64,000 nt of DNA from Schlegelella_A sp038231215. Lineage in GTDB: Bacteria; Pseudomonadota; Gammaproteobacteria; Burkholderiales; Burkholderiaceae_C. The position numbers and the translations under genes are program-made. Location: positions 100,782-164,781 of the forward strand of contig JBBRLS010000002.1 of NCBI GenBank assembly GCA_038231215.1, given 5' to 3'. The notes beneath the pieces are model-generated. The model was not told where the DNA came from and ran no database searches. It was given only the letters and a program-made list of their open reading frames with translations. This document shows, in pieces, positions 38,179 through 46,301 of this stretch (position 1 is its first letter; each line of letters begins with the position of its first letter).

Positions 38179-39711
38179 TCAATGCGTTTGCAGGACGCGC
38201 CGGTACTGGATCGCCTCGCCGAGATGGGCGACGGCGATGTCGCGACTTTCGTCCAGGTCGGCGATGGTCCGCGCGATGCGCAGGATGCGATGAAAGCTGC
38301 GCGCCGACCAGCCGAGCCGATCGGCCGCCGAGCGCAGAAAGCGTGACGCTGCCGCGTCGAGTGCGCAGTGCAGGTCGAGCGCATCGCCGGCGAGCTCGCC
38401 GTTGCACGCGCCCTGGCGCGCATAGGCTACGGCGCGTGCCGCGGCGACACGTTCGCGCACGACGCTGCTCGACTCGCCGTCGGCCGAGGCTGCGAGCAGC
38501 TCGGCGCCGACCGCGGGCACCTCGACCTGCAGATCGATGCGGTCGAGCAGCGGGCCGCTGATGCGTGCCTGGTAGCGCAAGACCGCGTCCGGCGTGCATC
38601 GGCAGGCCTTGGCAGGATTGCCGAGCTGACCGCAGGGGCAGGGGTTCATCGCCGCCACGAGCTGAAAGTGCGCCGGGAAGTCGGCTTGTCGAGCGGCGCG
38701 CGAGATGACGATGCGCCGGCTCTCGAGCGGCTCGCGCAAGGCCTCGAGCGCGGCGCGCGGAAACTCGGGCAGCTCGTCGAGAAACAGCACACCGTGGTGA
38801 GCCAGCGACGCCTCGCCTGGCCGTGGCGGCGAGCCGCCGCCGACAAGCGCGGCAGCCGATGCGGTGTGATGGGGAGCGCGCAGCACGCGCTGACCCCAGC
38901 GCGCGGCACTGAACACGCCGGCCACGCTCAGGATCGCCGCCGATTCGAGCGCCGCCTCGTGCGACAGATCGGGCAGCAGCCCGCCGAGGCGCTGCGCCAG
39001 CATCGACTTGCCGGTGCCCGGCGGTCCCACCATGAGCAGGCTCAGCTCCCCGGCGGCGGCGATCTCGAGCGCGCGCTTGGCCGCAGCCTGACCCTTGACG
39101 TCGCGCAGATCGGGCAGGGGCGGCGGCTCGGCGCGGCGCAGCGGCCGGGCTTCGCGCAGGCCGCTCGGGTCGGCGGCGTCGCCGGGCAGCAGGGCGCGGA
39201 CGACGTCGAGCAGGTGAGAAGCGCCGCGCACCGCGAGGCCGCCCACCGACGCGGTCTCATCGGCGCTCGCCGCCGGCAGAACGAGGGTACGCGCCCGTTC
39301 TGCCGAGGTCGCGCTGCGATGCAAGGCGAGTCCCACGGCGAGCGCGCCGTGCACCGGCCGCAGTTCGCCGCCGAGCGAAAGCTCACCGGCGAACTCGAAG
39401 GCCTCGAGCCGCGTCGCATCGATGAATCCTGCGGCAGCGAGGATGCCGAGCGCGATCGGCAGATCGAAGCGGCCCGACTCCTTGGGCAGGTCGGCCGGCG
39501 CGAGGTTGACCGTCACGCGCTTGTTGTGCGGAAACTCGAGGCCACTCGTCTGCAGCGCGGCGCGCACCCGCTCACGCGACTCCTTGACCTCGGTGTCGGC
39601 CAGGCCGACCAGCGTGAAGCTCGGCAGCCCGTTGGCGAGGTGCACCTCGACCGTGACGGCGGGCGCGTCGAGGCCGCGCAGGGTGCGGCTGTGGACGACG
39701 GCAAAGGCCAT
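38179..39711 (-). CDS. comM: YifB/ComM-type Mg-chelatase-like AAA ATPase
   Basis: A 510-residue protein. The N-terminal Lon-protease-like ChlI domain opens with MAFAVVHSRTLRGLDAPAV, and VNLAPADLPKESGRFDLPIA is characteristic. The AAA domain has Walker A GPPGTGKSMLAQRL and Walker B GVLFLDELPEF. The C-terminal domain has zinc-site-like NPCPCGQLGN and CRCT. In naturally competent bacteria ComM is a helicase aiding branch migration during transformation. The ATG is at 39711. It is divergent from the porin-glnK-amtB operon, with both control regions in the 243-base gap. Confidence 0.9.
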   Translation of the reverse strand: MAFAVVHSRTLRGLDAPAVTVEVHLANGLPSFTLVGLADTEVKESRERVRAALQTSGLEFPHNKRVTVNLAPADLPKESGRFDLPIALGILAAAGFIDATRLEAFEFAGELSLGGELRPVHGALAVGLALHRSATSAERARTLVLPAASADETASVGGLAVRGASHLLDVVRALLPGDAADPSGLREARPLRRAEPPPLPDLRDVKGQAAAKRALEIAAAGELSLLMVGPPGTGKSMLAQRLGGLLPDLSHEAALESAAILSVAGVFSAARWGQRVLRAPHHTASAAALVGGGSPPRPGEASLAHHGVLFLDELPEFPRAALEALREPLESRRIVISRAARQADFPAHFQLVAAMNPCPCGQLGNPAKACRCTPDAVLRYQARISGPLLDRIDLQVEVPAVGAELLAASADGESSSVVRERVAAARAVAYARQGACNGELAGDALDLHCALDAAASRFLRSAADRLGWSARSFHRILRIARTIADLDESRDIAVAHLGEAIQYRRVLQTH

Positions 39712-39787
39712 GGCGACGGAGTGCGGTGCGGGGTCGGCGGATTGTCGAACGCCGTTCGCCGTTGCGCGCGGGTGCACCCGAACGAGG

Positions 39788-39802
39788 GCACCAGCGCGGT
39801 GC
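39788..39802 (+). promoter_or_regulatory. NtrC-type binding site
   Basis: GCACC-N5-GGTGC (GCAC-N7-GTGC) matches the core of NtrC enhancer sites exactly. Its centre lies about 130 bases before the start point predicted from the downstream sigma-54 element. Confidence 0.6.
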
Positions 39803-39821
39803 GAAGGCGCGACGGCGTCGT

Positions 39822-39836
39822 GCGTTGCCCTGGTGC
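39822..39836 (+). promoter_or_regulatory. Weaker second NtrC-like half site
   Basis: GCGTTGCCCTGGTGC keeps only one good half of the dyad. It lies 34 bases after the perfect site, three helical turns, a spacing expected of paired NtrC enhancer sites. Confidence 0.4.
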
Positions 39837-39898
39837 CCGGGTGACGTCCTCGAGGCGGAGACGTGCCTCGCCGTGGGGCGGAGGCGAAGAGGGTCGCT

Positions 39899-39914
39899 TG
39901 GCACGCATCGTGCA
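39899..39914 (+). promoter_or_regulatory. Sigma-54 (-24/-12) promoter
   Basis: TGGCACG-N4-GTGCA matches the sigma-54 consensus with one change in the -12 half. GG and GC are separated by the required ten bases. It lies 40 bases before the porin ATG and would drive the porin, glnK and amtB. Confidence 0.65.
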
Positions 39915-39954
39915 GAAGACAGGCGAACCTCAACCGACCCCTCTGGGAGCCCTG

Positions 39955-40767
39955 ATGAAGAAGAAATCGATCATTGTTTCGTCGTTCTTGTCGCTGGGCG
40001 CCTTCGGCGCGATGGCGCAAGCCACGGCGCCGGCGCCTGCACCGGCGCCCGATCCTTCGCCGTTCAGCGCGAACATCAACCTGACGACAAAGTACAAGTT
40101 CCGCGGCCAGGATCAGGGCAACACGAACTTCCTTTCGCCGGCGCTGCAAGGCGGCTTCGACTGGACGCAGAACGGCTTTTACCTGGGCAACTGGAACTCG
40201 AACGTCAACTTCAGCAACGCCGCCATCGAGATGGACTTCTACGGTGGCTACAAGGGCGAGATCGCCAAGGACTTCGGCTACGACGTCGGCATCCTGCAGT
40301 ACTACTACCCGCAGAAGAACAAGGTCATCGACTTCAACGTCACCGAGATCTATGGCGCCCTGTCGTGGCAGTGGCTGACGGTCAAGTACTCGCACACCGT
40401 CTCGAAGGACTACTTCGGCATCGGCGCGGCCCAGCAAATCCTCGGCGCGTCGCCGCGCCCGTCGGGCCGCAACACCGGCTACCTCGAAGCCGCCGCCAAC
40501 TTCCCGTTCGCCGACAAGTTCACGCTCAACACGCACGTCGGCTACACGCACTTCTCGAGCGGGCTGCGCAACGCCACCTTCGACGCGGGCGAAGGCGGCA
40601 TCACCCGCATCGGCGTTCCGAACTTCTACGACTACAAGCTCGGCGTCACCTACGACCTCGGCTCGGGCTACTCGGTGGCGGGCGCGGTCGTCGGTGCGAG
40701 CAAGAAGAGCTTCTACGGCGACATCAACAAGGCACAGGCCATCTTCACGCTCAGCAAGACCATGTAG
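39955..40767 (+). CDS. TorF-family putative outer-membrane porin
   Basis: A 270-residue protein with a signal peptide (MKKKSIIVSSFLSLGAFGA, cleavage after AMA) and a short proline/alanine spacer. The rest is beta-rich with aromatic girdles; NINLTTKYKFRGQDQGNTN is the opening of the TorF/gcw_chp porin family, and the protein ends ...AQAIFTLSKTM. It is first in an operon with glnK and amtB under a sigma-54 promoter, so an outer-membrane route for a nitrogen compound is a reasonable inference. The ATG is preceded by GGGAG. Confidence 0.8.
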   Translation: MKKKSIIVSSFLSLGAFGAMAQATAPAPAPAPDPSPFSANINLTTKYKFRGQDQGNTNFLSPALQGGFDWTQNGFYLGNWNSNVNFSNAAIEMDFYGGYKGEIAKDFGYDVGILQYYYPQKNKVIDFNVTEIYGALSWQWLTVKYSHTVSKDYFGIGAAQQILGASPRPSGRNTGYLEAAANFPFADKFTLNTHVGYTHFSSGLRNATFDAGEGGITRIGVPNFYDYKLGVTYDLGSGYSVAGAVVGASKKSFYGDINKAQAIFTLSKTM

Positions 40768-40838
40768 TCGCCGCGCCGCGCCTCGAAGGGGAGGCGCTGC
40801 GGCGGTTCTTCAATCAATACCGGGAAGGGAGTGCGACC

Positions 40839-41177
40839 ATGAAAATGGTGACTGCGATCGTCAAGCCATTCAAGCTCGACGAAGTTCGTGAGGCCTTGAG
40901 CGCCATCGGCGTGCAGGGTGTGACGGTGACCGAGGTCAAGGGCTTCGGCCGTCAGAAGGGGCATACCGAGCTCTATCGCGGCGCCGAGTACGTCGTCGAC
41001 TTCCTGCCCAAGGTGAAGATCGAGGCCGCGGTCGACGACGCGATCGTCGACCGCGTCATCGAGGCCATCGAGGCGGCGGCGCGCACCGGCAAGATCGGCG
41101 ACGGCAAGGTCTTCGTCTCGTCGCTGGAACAGGTCGTCCGCATCCGGACCGGCGAGACCGGCAAGGACGCCCTCTGA
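40839..41177 (+). CDS. glnK: Nitrogen regulatory protein PII (GlnK)
   Basis: A complete 112-residue PII signalling trimer subunit. MKMVTAIVKPFKLDEVREAL opens it; the T-loop carries Y51 in RGAEYVVDF, the uridylylation site; the B-loop segment TGKIGDGKVFV binds ATP. Linkage to amtB and the sigma-54 promoter make GlnK the right name rather than GlnB. It senses 2-oxoglutarate and ATP/ADP and blocks AmtB when nitrogen is plentiful. It lies 71 bases after the porin and 20 before amtB, with GAAGGGAG as ribosome site. Confidence 0.95.
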   Translation: MKMVTAIVKPFKLDEVREALSAIGVQGVTVTEVKGFGRQKGHTELYRGAEYVVDFLPKVKIEAAVDDAIVDRVIEAIEAAARTGKIGDGKVFVSSLEQVVRIRTGETGKDAL

Positions 41178-41197
41178 GGCCACAAGAACAACACGCC

Positions 41198-42721
41198 ATG
41201 AACAAAATACTTATCGCCTTCGTCTTCAGCCTGTTCGCCCTCGTCTCCGGACAGAGCGCGTTCGCCCAGGCCGCCTCCGACGCAGCGTCCGGCGCTGCCG
41301 CGGCGATCGCGCCGATGGCCGCTTCGGCGCCGATGGCCTCCTCCTCCTCCTCGGCGTCGGCTCCCGATGCCGCAGGTTCGGCTGCTTCCGCTCCGGTGGC
41401 CAACAAGGGCGACGTCGCCTGGATGATCGTCGCCACGGCGCTGGTCATCATGATGTCGGTGCCGGCGCTCGCCTTGTTCTACGGCGGCCTGGTGCGCAGC
41501 AAGAACATGCTGTCGGTGCTGATGCAGGTGTTCGTCACCTTCTCGATGATCGTCGTGCTCTGGTGCCTGTACGGCTACAGCCTCGCATTCACCGAGGGCA
41601 ATGCGTTCTTCGGCGGGTTCGATCGCCTGTTCATGAAGGACATGTTCATGGCCAAGGACGGCACGTTCGCGATGGCCGCCACCTTCAGCAAGGGCGTCTA
41701 CATTCCCGAGCTGCTGTACATGGCGTTCCAGGCGACGTTCGCGGCGATCACATGCTGCCTGATCGTCGGCGCCTTCGCCGAGCGCATGAAGTTCAGTGCC
41801 GTGCTGGCCTTCATGGTGCTCTGGTTCACCTTCAGCTATGCGCCGATCGCGCACATGGTCTGGTTCTGGATGGGTCCGGACGCCTACTCGAGCAAGGCGG
41901 TCGCCGACGCCGTCGCCGCGAAGGCCGGCTACATCTTCCAGATGGGCGCCCTCGACTTCGCCGGCGGCACGGTCGTGCACATCAACGCAGCCGTCGCCGG
42001 CCTGGTCGGCGCCTACATGGTCGGCAAGCGGATCGGCTACGGCCGCGAGTCGTTCACGCCGCACTCGCTGACCCTGACGATGGTCGGTGCCGCCCTGCTG
42101 TGGGTCGGCTGGTTCGGCTTCAACGCCGGCTCGGCGCTCGAGGCCGGCAACACCGCCGTGCTCGCCTTCGTCAACACCTTCTCGGCCACCGCCGCGGCGG
42201 TGCTGGCGTGGTGCATCGGCGAGGCGCTGCTCAAGGGCAAGGCCTCGATGCTCGGCGCCGCGTCGGGCGCGGTCGCCGGTCTCGTGGCGATCACCCCGGC
42301 CTGCGGCAACGTCGGCCTGCTCGGTGCGCTCGTGATCGGCTTTGTCGCCGGCTTCGCCTGCCTCTGGGGCGTGAGCGGCCTGAAGAAGATGCTCGGCGCC
42401 GACGACTCGCTCGACGTGTTCGGCGTGCACGGCGTCGGCGGCATCGTCGGCGCGCTGCTGACCGGCGTGTTCAACACCCAGGCGCTCGGCGGCCCCGGCC
42501 AGGTGACCGACTGGGTCACCGCCACGGTCGGCTCGGTGGGCATCGGCGACCAGGTCTGGATCCAGTTCAAGGCCATCGTCATCACGATCGTCTGGTCGGG
42601 CGTCGTGTCGCTGATCGCCTACAAGCTGGTCGACATGACGATCGGCCTGCGCGTCAGCGAGGAAGACGAGCGCGAGGGCCTGGACATCACGTCTCACGGC
42701 GAGACGGCGTACCACAACTGA
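41198..42721 (+). CDS. amtB: Ammonium transporter AmtB
   Basis: A 507-residue inner-membrane channel protein. The signal peptide (MNKILIAFVFSLFALVSG) is followed by an unusually long alanine/serine-rich stretch to about residue 68. Eleven transmembrane helices follow. Conserved parts include ALFYGGLVRSKNMLSVLMQ, DFAGGTVVHINAAVAGLVGA with the first pore histidine, and FGVHGVGGIVGALLTG with the second. The end carries the cytoplasmic tail that meets GlnK. It is the last gene of the sigma-54 operon and is followed by a strong stem-loop and terminator. Confidence 0.95.
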   Translation: MNKILIAFVFSLFALVSGQSAFAQAASDAASGAAAAIAPMAASAPMASSSSSASAPDAAGSAASAPVANKGDVAWMIVATALVIMMSVPALALFYGGLVRSKNMLSVLMQVFVTFSMIVVLWCLYGYSLAFTEGNAFFGGFDRLFMKDMFMAKDGTFAMAATFSKGVYIPELLYMAFQATFAAITCCLIVGAFAERMKFSAVLAFMVLWFTFSYAPIAHMVWFWMGPDAYSSKAVADAVAAKAGYIFQMGALDFAGGTVVHINAAVAGLVGAYMVGKRIGYGRESFTPHSLTLTMVGAALLWVGWFGFNAGSALEAGNTAVLAFVNTFSATAAAVLAWCIGEALLKGKASMLGAASGAVAGLVAITPACGNVGLLGALVIGFVAGFACLWGVSGLKKMLGADDSLDVFGVHGVGGIVGALLTGVFNTQALGGPGQVTDWVTATVGSVGIGDQVWIQFKAIVITIVWSGVVSLIAYKLVDMTIGLRVSEEDEREGLDITSHGETAYHN

Positions 42722-42752
42722 GCAAGGCGCCGCGCCCGCGCGGCGCCTTGCT
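42721..42752 (+). terminator. Perfect 14-bp stem-loop directly after amtB
   Basis: AGCAAGGCGCCGCG and its exact complement enclose a 4-base loop and begin at the last base of the amtB stop codon. There is no T run; it could block exonucleases or help termination by the T-tailed hairpin downstream. Confidence 0.5.
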
Positions 42753-42859
42753 CATCCTGAGCGAAGCGAAGGATCCCTTCGCGCTCGACAGACTTCAGGG
42801 CCACCGAAAGGTGGCCCTTTCCTTTTGGTGGGCGAGATCCGTCGCTTCGCTCAGGATGA
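42752..42859. repeat. Dispersed inverted repeat, copy 2 (TCATCCTGA family)
   Basis: Arms 42752-42775 and 42836-42859 are 24-base inverse complements with one mismatch. The interior contains a complete Rho-independent terminator at 42797-42826. Copies 1 and 3 are at 30525-30597 and 44261-44323. Confidence 0.85.
42797..42826 (+). terminator. Rho-independent terminator within repeat copy 2
   Basis: AGGGCCACC and GGTGGCCCT form a 9-bp stem with a GAAA loop, followed by a T-rich run (TTTCCTTTT). It would end the porin-glnK-amtB transcript. Confidence 0.8.
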
Positions 42860-42953
42860 CGGTTTCGGCCGCTTGCGCCGTCCCGGCGGCACCCCATATG
42901 CCTAGAATCCCCGCTCCCCGTCCGCAGGCTTTCACCGCATCGAGCGGCACCCC

Positions 42954-44249
42954 ATGGTTCCCCACCTCATCACTGCGCTCACCGGCCCGATCAACGAACT
43001 GGAGCAGCGAATGCTCGAGTCGCTGCCGGCCATCGAGCGCTGGTTCCGGCTCGAGTGGATGGAGCACACGCCGCCGTTCTACACCTCGGTCGACCTGAGG
43101 AACGCCGGCTTCAAGCTGGCGCCGGTCGACACCAACCTCTTTCCTGGCGGCTTCAACAACCTGACGACCGAGATGCTGCCGCTCGCCGTGCAGGCGGCGA
43201 TGGCGGCGATCGAGAAGATCTGCCCCGAGGCGAAGAACCTGCTGCTGATCCCCGAGAAGCACACGCGCAACTCGTTCTACCTGATGAACGTGGCGCGGCT
43301 GATGGAGATTTTTCACCAGGCCGGTCTCAACGTGCGCCTGGGTACGCTCGACGACTCGATCACCGTACCGACCGCGGTGCCGCTGCCCGACGGCAGCTCG
43401 CTGACGGTGGAGCCCCTGGTGCGCACGCGCAACCGCCTGGGGTTGAAGGACTTCGACCCCTGCACCATCCTGCTCAACAACGACCTCTCGGCCGGCATCC
43501 CGAAGATCCTCGAAGGCCTGCACGAGCAGTACCTGCTGCCCCCGCTGCACGCCGGCTGGGCGGTACGGCGGAAGACGAACCACTTCGCGGCTTATGAAGA
43601 AGTGGCGAAGAAGTTCGCCAAGCTGCTCGGCATGGACCCGTGGCTCATCAACCCGATGTTCGCGCGCTGCGGCGAGGTGAATTTCAGCGACGGCTCGGGC
43701 GCCGAGTGCCTGACCAGCAATGCCGATGCGCTGCTCGGCAAGATCCGGCGCAAGTACAAGGAATACGGCATCCAGGAAAAGCCCTTCATCATCGTCAAAG
43801 CCGACGCCGGCACCTATGGCATGGGCATCATGACGGTGCGCGACGCGAAGGAGCTCGCCGACCTGAACCGCCGCTCGCGCAACAAGATGAGCGTCATCAA
43901 GGACGGCCAGGAAGTGAGCGAGGTCATCCTGCAGGAAGGCGTGCCGACCTACGAGCGCGTCAACGAGGCGGTGGCCGAGCCGGTCGTCTACATGATCGAC
44001 CGCTACGTCGTCGGCGGCTTCTATCGCGTCAATTCCGAGCGCGGCAACGACGAGAACCTCAACTCGCCCGGCGCCAGCTTCGTGCCGCTGGCCTTCGCCG
44101 GCTCGAACCAGCTTCCCAAGCCCGGCGCCAAGCCGGGAGCGAGCGCTCCCAACCGCTTCTACATGTACGGCGTGATCGCACGGCTGGCGATGGTCGCAGC
44201 GAGCTACGAGCTCGAGGCCACCGACCCCGACGCCGAGATCTACGAATAG
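42954..44249 (+). CDS. gshA: Glutamate-cysteine ligase, proteobacterial type (GshA)
   Basis: A 431-residue ATP-dependent enzyme making gamma-glutamylcysteine, the first step of glutathione synthesis. It belongs to the GshA type common in betaproteobacteria rather than the E. coli type. Typical segments are FKLAPVDTNLFPGGFNNLT, NLLLIPEKHTRNSFYLMN, and KADAGTYGMGIMTV, a nucleotide-binding loop. A TAGAAT hexamer at 42903-42908 may be its -10 box. GshB follows after kup and a benE-like gene. Confidence 0.92.
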   Translation: MVPHLITALTGPINELEQRMLESLPAIERWFRLEWMEHTPPFYTSVDLRNAGFKLAPVDTNLFPGGFNNLTTEMLPLAVQAAMAAIEKICPEAKNLLLIPEKHTRNSFYLMNVARLMEIFHQAGLNVRLGTLDDSITVPTAVPLPDGSSLTVEPLVRTRNRLGLKDFDPCTILLNNDLSAGIPKILEGLHEQYLLPPLHAGWAVRRKTNHFAAYEEVAKKFAKLLGMDPWLINPMFARCGEVNFSDGSGAECLTSNADALLGKIRRKYKEYGIQEKPFIIVKADAGTYGMGIMTVRDAKELADLNRRSRNKMSVIKDGQEVSEVILQEGVPTYERVNEAVAEPVVYMIDRYVVGGFYRVNSERGNDENLNSPGASFVPLAFAGSNQLPKPGAKPGASAPNRFYMYGVIARLAMVAASYELEATDPDAEIYE

Positions 44250-44260
44250 ACGCCCCGACC

Positions 44261-44323
44261 GTCAACCTGAAACTCAGTGAAGAATCTCGCGCCAGTGAGA
44301 TCCTTCGCGTCGCTCAGGATGAC
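44261..44323. repeat. Dispersed inverted repeat, copy 3 (degenerate)
   Basis: The right arm (44298-44323) is close to the right arms of copies 1 and 2 (GATCCTTCGC and CGCTCAGGATGAC). The left arm (44261-44287) has drifted. It lies just after gshA. Confidence 0.75.
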
Positions 44324-44380
44324 CGGCGTTGCAATGCACAATAGCCGCTCTCTCGCTACCCCGCTGCCAGTGCGGCGCGG

Positions 44381-46264
44381 GTGCTTCGCTTGACCCAACC
44401 CCGAACCGCTTCCAGCCTTGCCGCCCTGACGCTCGGCGCCGTCGGCGTCGTCTACGGCGACATCGGCACGAGTCCGCTCTACGCGCTGAAGCAGGTGTTC
44501 GCGAACGGGCACGTGCCGCTGACGCCGCACAACATCTATGGCGTGCTGTCGCTGGTCTTCTGGACCCTCACGGTCATCGTCTCGATCAAATACGTCGTCC
44601 TCATCCTGCGTGCCGACAACAACGGCGAGGGCGGCCTGATCGCCATGCTCGCGCTCGCCTCGCAGGCGGTGCGCGACCGGCCCAAGCTGCGCCGCCGCCT
44701 GCTCTTTCTCGGCATCTTCGGCACGGCGATCTTCTTCGGCGACGGCGTCATCACGCCGGCGATCTCGGTGCTCGGCGCGGTCGAGGGCCTGACGGTGGCG
44801 GCGCCGGCGTTGCACACCTGGGTCGTGCCGATCACCCTCGTCGTCCTCGCCGCGCTGTTCATGTTCCAGCGCCACGGCACGGAGCGTGTCGGCAAGCTGT
44901 TCGGGCCGGTCATGCTGGTCTGGTTCGCGGTCATCGCGGTGCTGGGCCTGATGCACATCGGCGACAGGCCCGACATCCTGCGCGCGCTGTCGCCGCACTA
45001 CGCGATCCTGTTCCTCCTCGGCCAGCCCGCCGTGGCGTTTGTGGCGCTGGGCGCCGTCGTTCTCTGCGTCACCGGCGCCGAGGCGCTCTATGCCGACATG
45101 GGCCACTTCGGCAAGCGGCCGATCCGCTTCGCCTGGTTCGGCGTCGCCATGCCGGCGCTCGTCCTCAACTATTTCGGCCAGGGCGCGATGCTGCTCGCCA
45201 GCCCGGCCAAGGTCGGCAATCCTTTCTTCGAGATGGCGCCGACCTGGGCGCTCTATCCGTTGATCGCGCTGGCCACCTGCGCCGCGGTGATCGCTTCGCA
45301 GGCGCTCATCACCGCCGCCTTCTCGGTCACCAAGCAGGCGATCCAGCTCGGCTACCTGCCGCGCCTGCGCATCTTGCACACCTCGGTGCTGGAGACGGGC
45401 CAGGTCTACGTGCCCTTCGTCAATTGGGGCCTGTTCTGCGGCATCGTCGTCGCCGTCGTCCTCTTCGGCGGGAGCGACAGCCTCGGCGCCGCCTACGGCA
45501 TCACGGTCACGATCGACATGCTGATCACGACGACGATGACCTTCTTCGTGCTGCGCTACGGCTGGAAGTACCCGTGGTCGGTGGCGCTCGCCGCGACCGG
45601 ATTCTTCTTCATCGTCGACTTCACTTACTTCGTTGCCAACGCCGTCAAGGTGGTCGACGGCGGCTGGTTCCCGTTGCTCATCGGCGCCGGCATGTTCATC
45701 CTGATGATGACCTGGAAGCAAGGCCGAAAGCTCATGGCGCAAAGCCTGCGCAACGACTCCGTCGACCTGACGAGCTTTCTCGAGTCAGTGTTCATCAGCC
45801 CGCCGGCGCGGGTGCCCGGCACGGCCGTCTTTCTCGTCAGCGACCAGGGCCTGACGCCGAATGCGATGCTGCACAACCTCAAGCACAACAAGGTGCTGCA
45901 CGAGCGCAACCTCTTCGTCACGGTGCGCCACCACGAGATGCCCTGGATCGCCCCGGAAGAGCGCTGCGCCGTCGAGCCGCTGGGCAACGACTGCTGGCAG
46001 GTGACGCTGCACTTCGGCTTCAAGGACGAGCCCGACGTGCCGCTCGCGCTCGAGCAACTGCGTGCCAGCGGCTGCGTCGTCGAGGACATGGACACCTCGT
46101 ACTTCCTGTCGCGCGACATCATCGTGCCGACGATGGGCGGCGGCATGGCCGACTGGCGCGAGAAGCTGTTCGTCGGCATGCACCGCAACGCGTCGGCGGC
46201 CGCCGACTTCCTGCGCCTGCCGACCAATCGCGTCGTCGAACTCGGCTCGAAGGTCGAGATATGA
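44381..46264 (+). CDS. kup: Low-affinity potassium transporter Kup
   Basis: A 627-residue inner-membrane KUP/HAK/KT potassium-proton symporter with about twelve helices and a C-terminal cytoplasmic domain. The signature GAVGVVYGDIGTSPLYALKQ is at residues 19-38, and DNNGEGGLIAMLAL is the second family motif. The GTG at 44381 is used; a TTG at 44390 is an alternative. It stands between gshA and gshB, which may matter because glutathione gates potassium efflux in many proteobacteria. Confidence 0.93.
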   Translation: MLRLTQPRTASSLAALTLGAVGVVYGDIGTSPLYALKQVFANGHVPLTPHNIYGVLSLVFWTLTVIVSIKYVVLILRADNNGEGGLIAMLALASQAVRDRPKLRRRLLFLGIFGTAIFFGDGVITPAISVLGAVEGLTVAAPALHTWVVPITLVVLAALFMFQRHGTERVGKLFGPVMLVWFAVIAVLGLMHIGDRPDILRALSPHYAILFLLGQPAVAFVALGAVVLCVTGAEALYADMGHFGKRPIRFAWFGVAMPALVLNYFGQGAMLLASPAKVGNPFFEMAPTWALYPLIALATCAAVIASQALITAAFSVTKQAIQLGYLPRLRILHTSVLETGQVYVPFVNWGLFCGIVVAVVLFGGSDSLGAAYGITVTIDMLITTTMTFFVLRYGWKYPWSVALAATGFFFIVDFTYFVANAVKVVDGGWFPLLIGAGMFILMMTWKQGRKLMAQSLRNDSVDLTSFLESVFISPPARVPGTAVFLVSDQGLTPNAMLHNLKHNKVLHERNLFVTVRHHEMPWIAPEERCAVEPLGNDCWQVTLHFGFKDEPDVPLALEQLRASGCVVEDMDTSYFLSRDIIVPTMGGGMADWREKLFVGMHRNASAAADFLRLPTNRVVELGSKVEI

Positions 46265-46301
46265 AGCCGCGCTCCCGGCAATTCAGCACCCGTCCTTCTC
46301 G

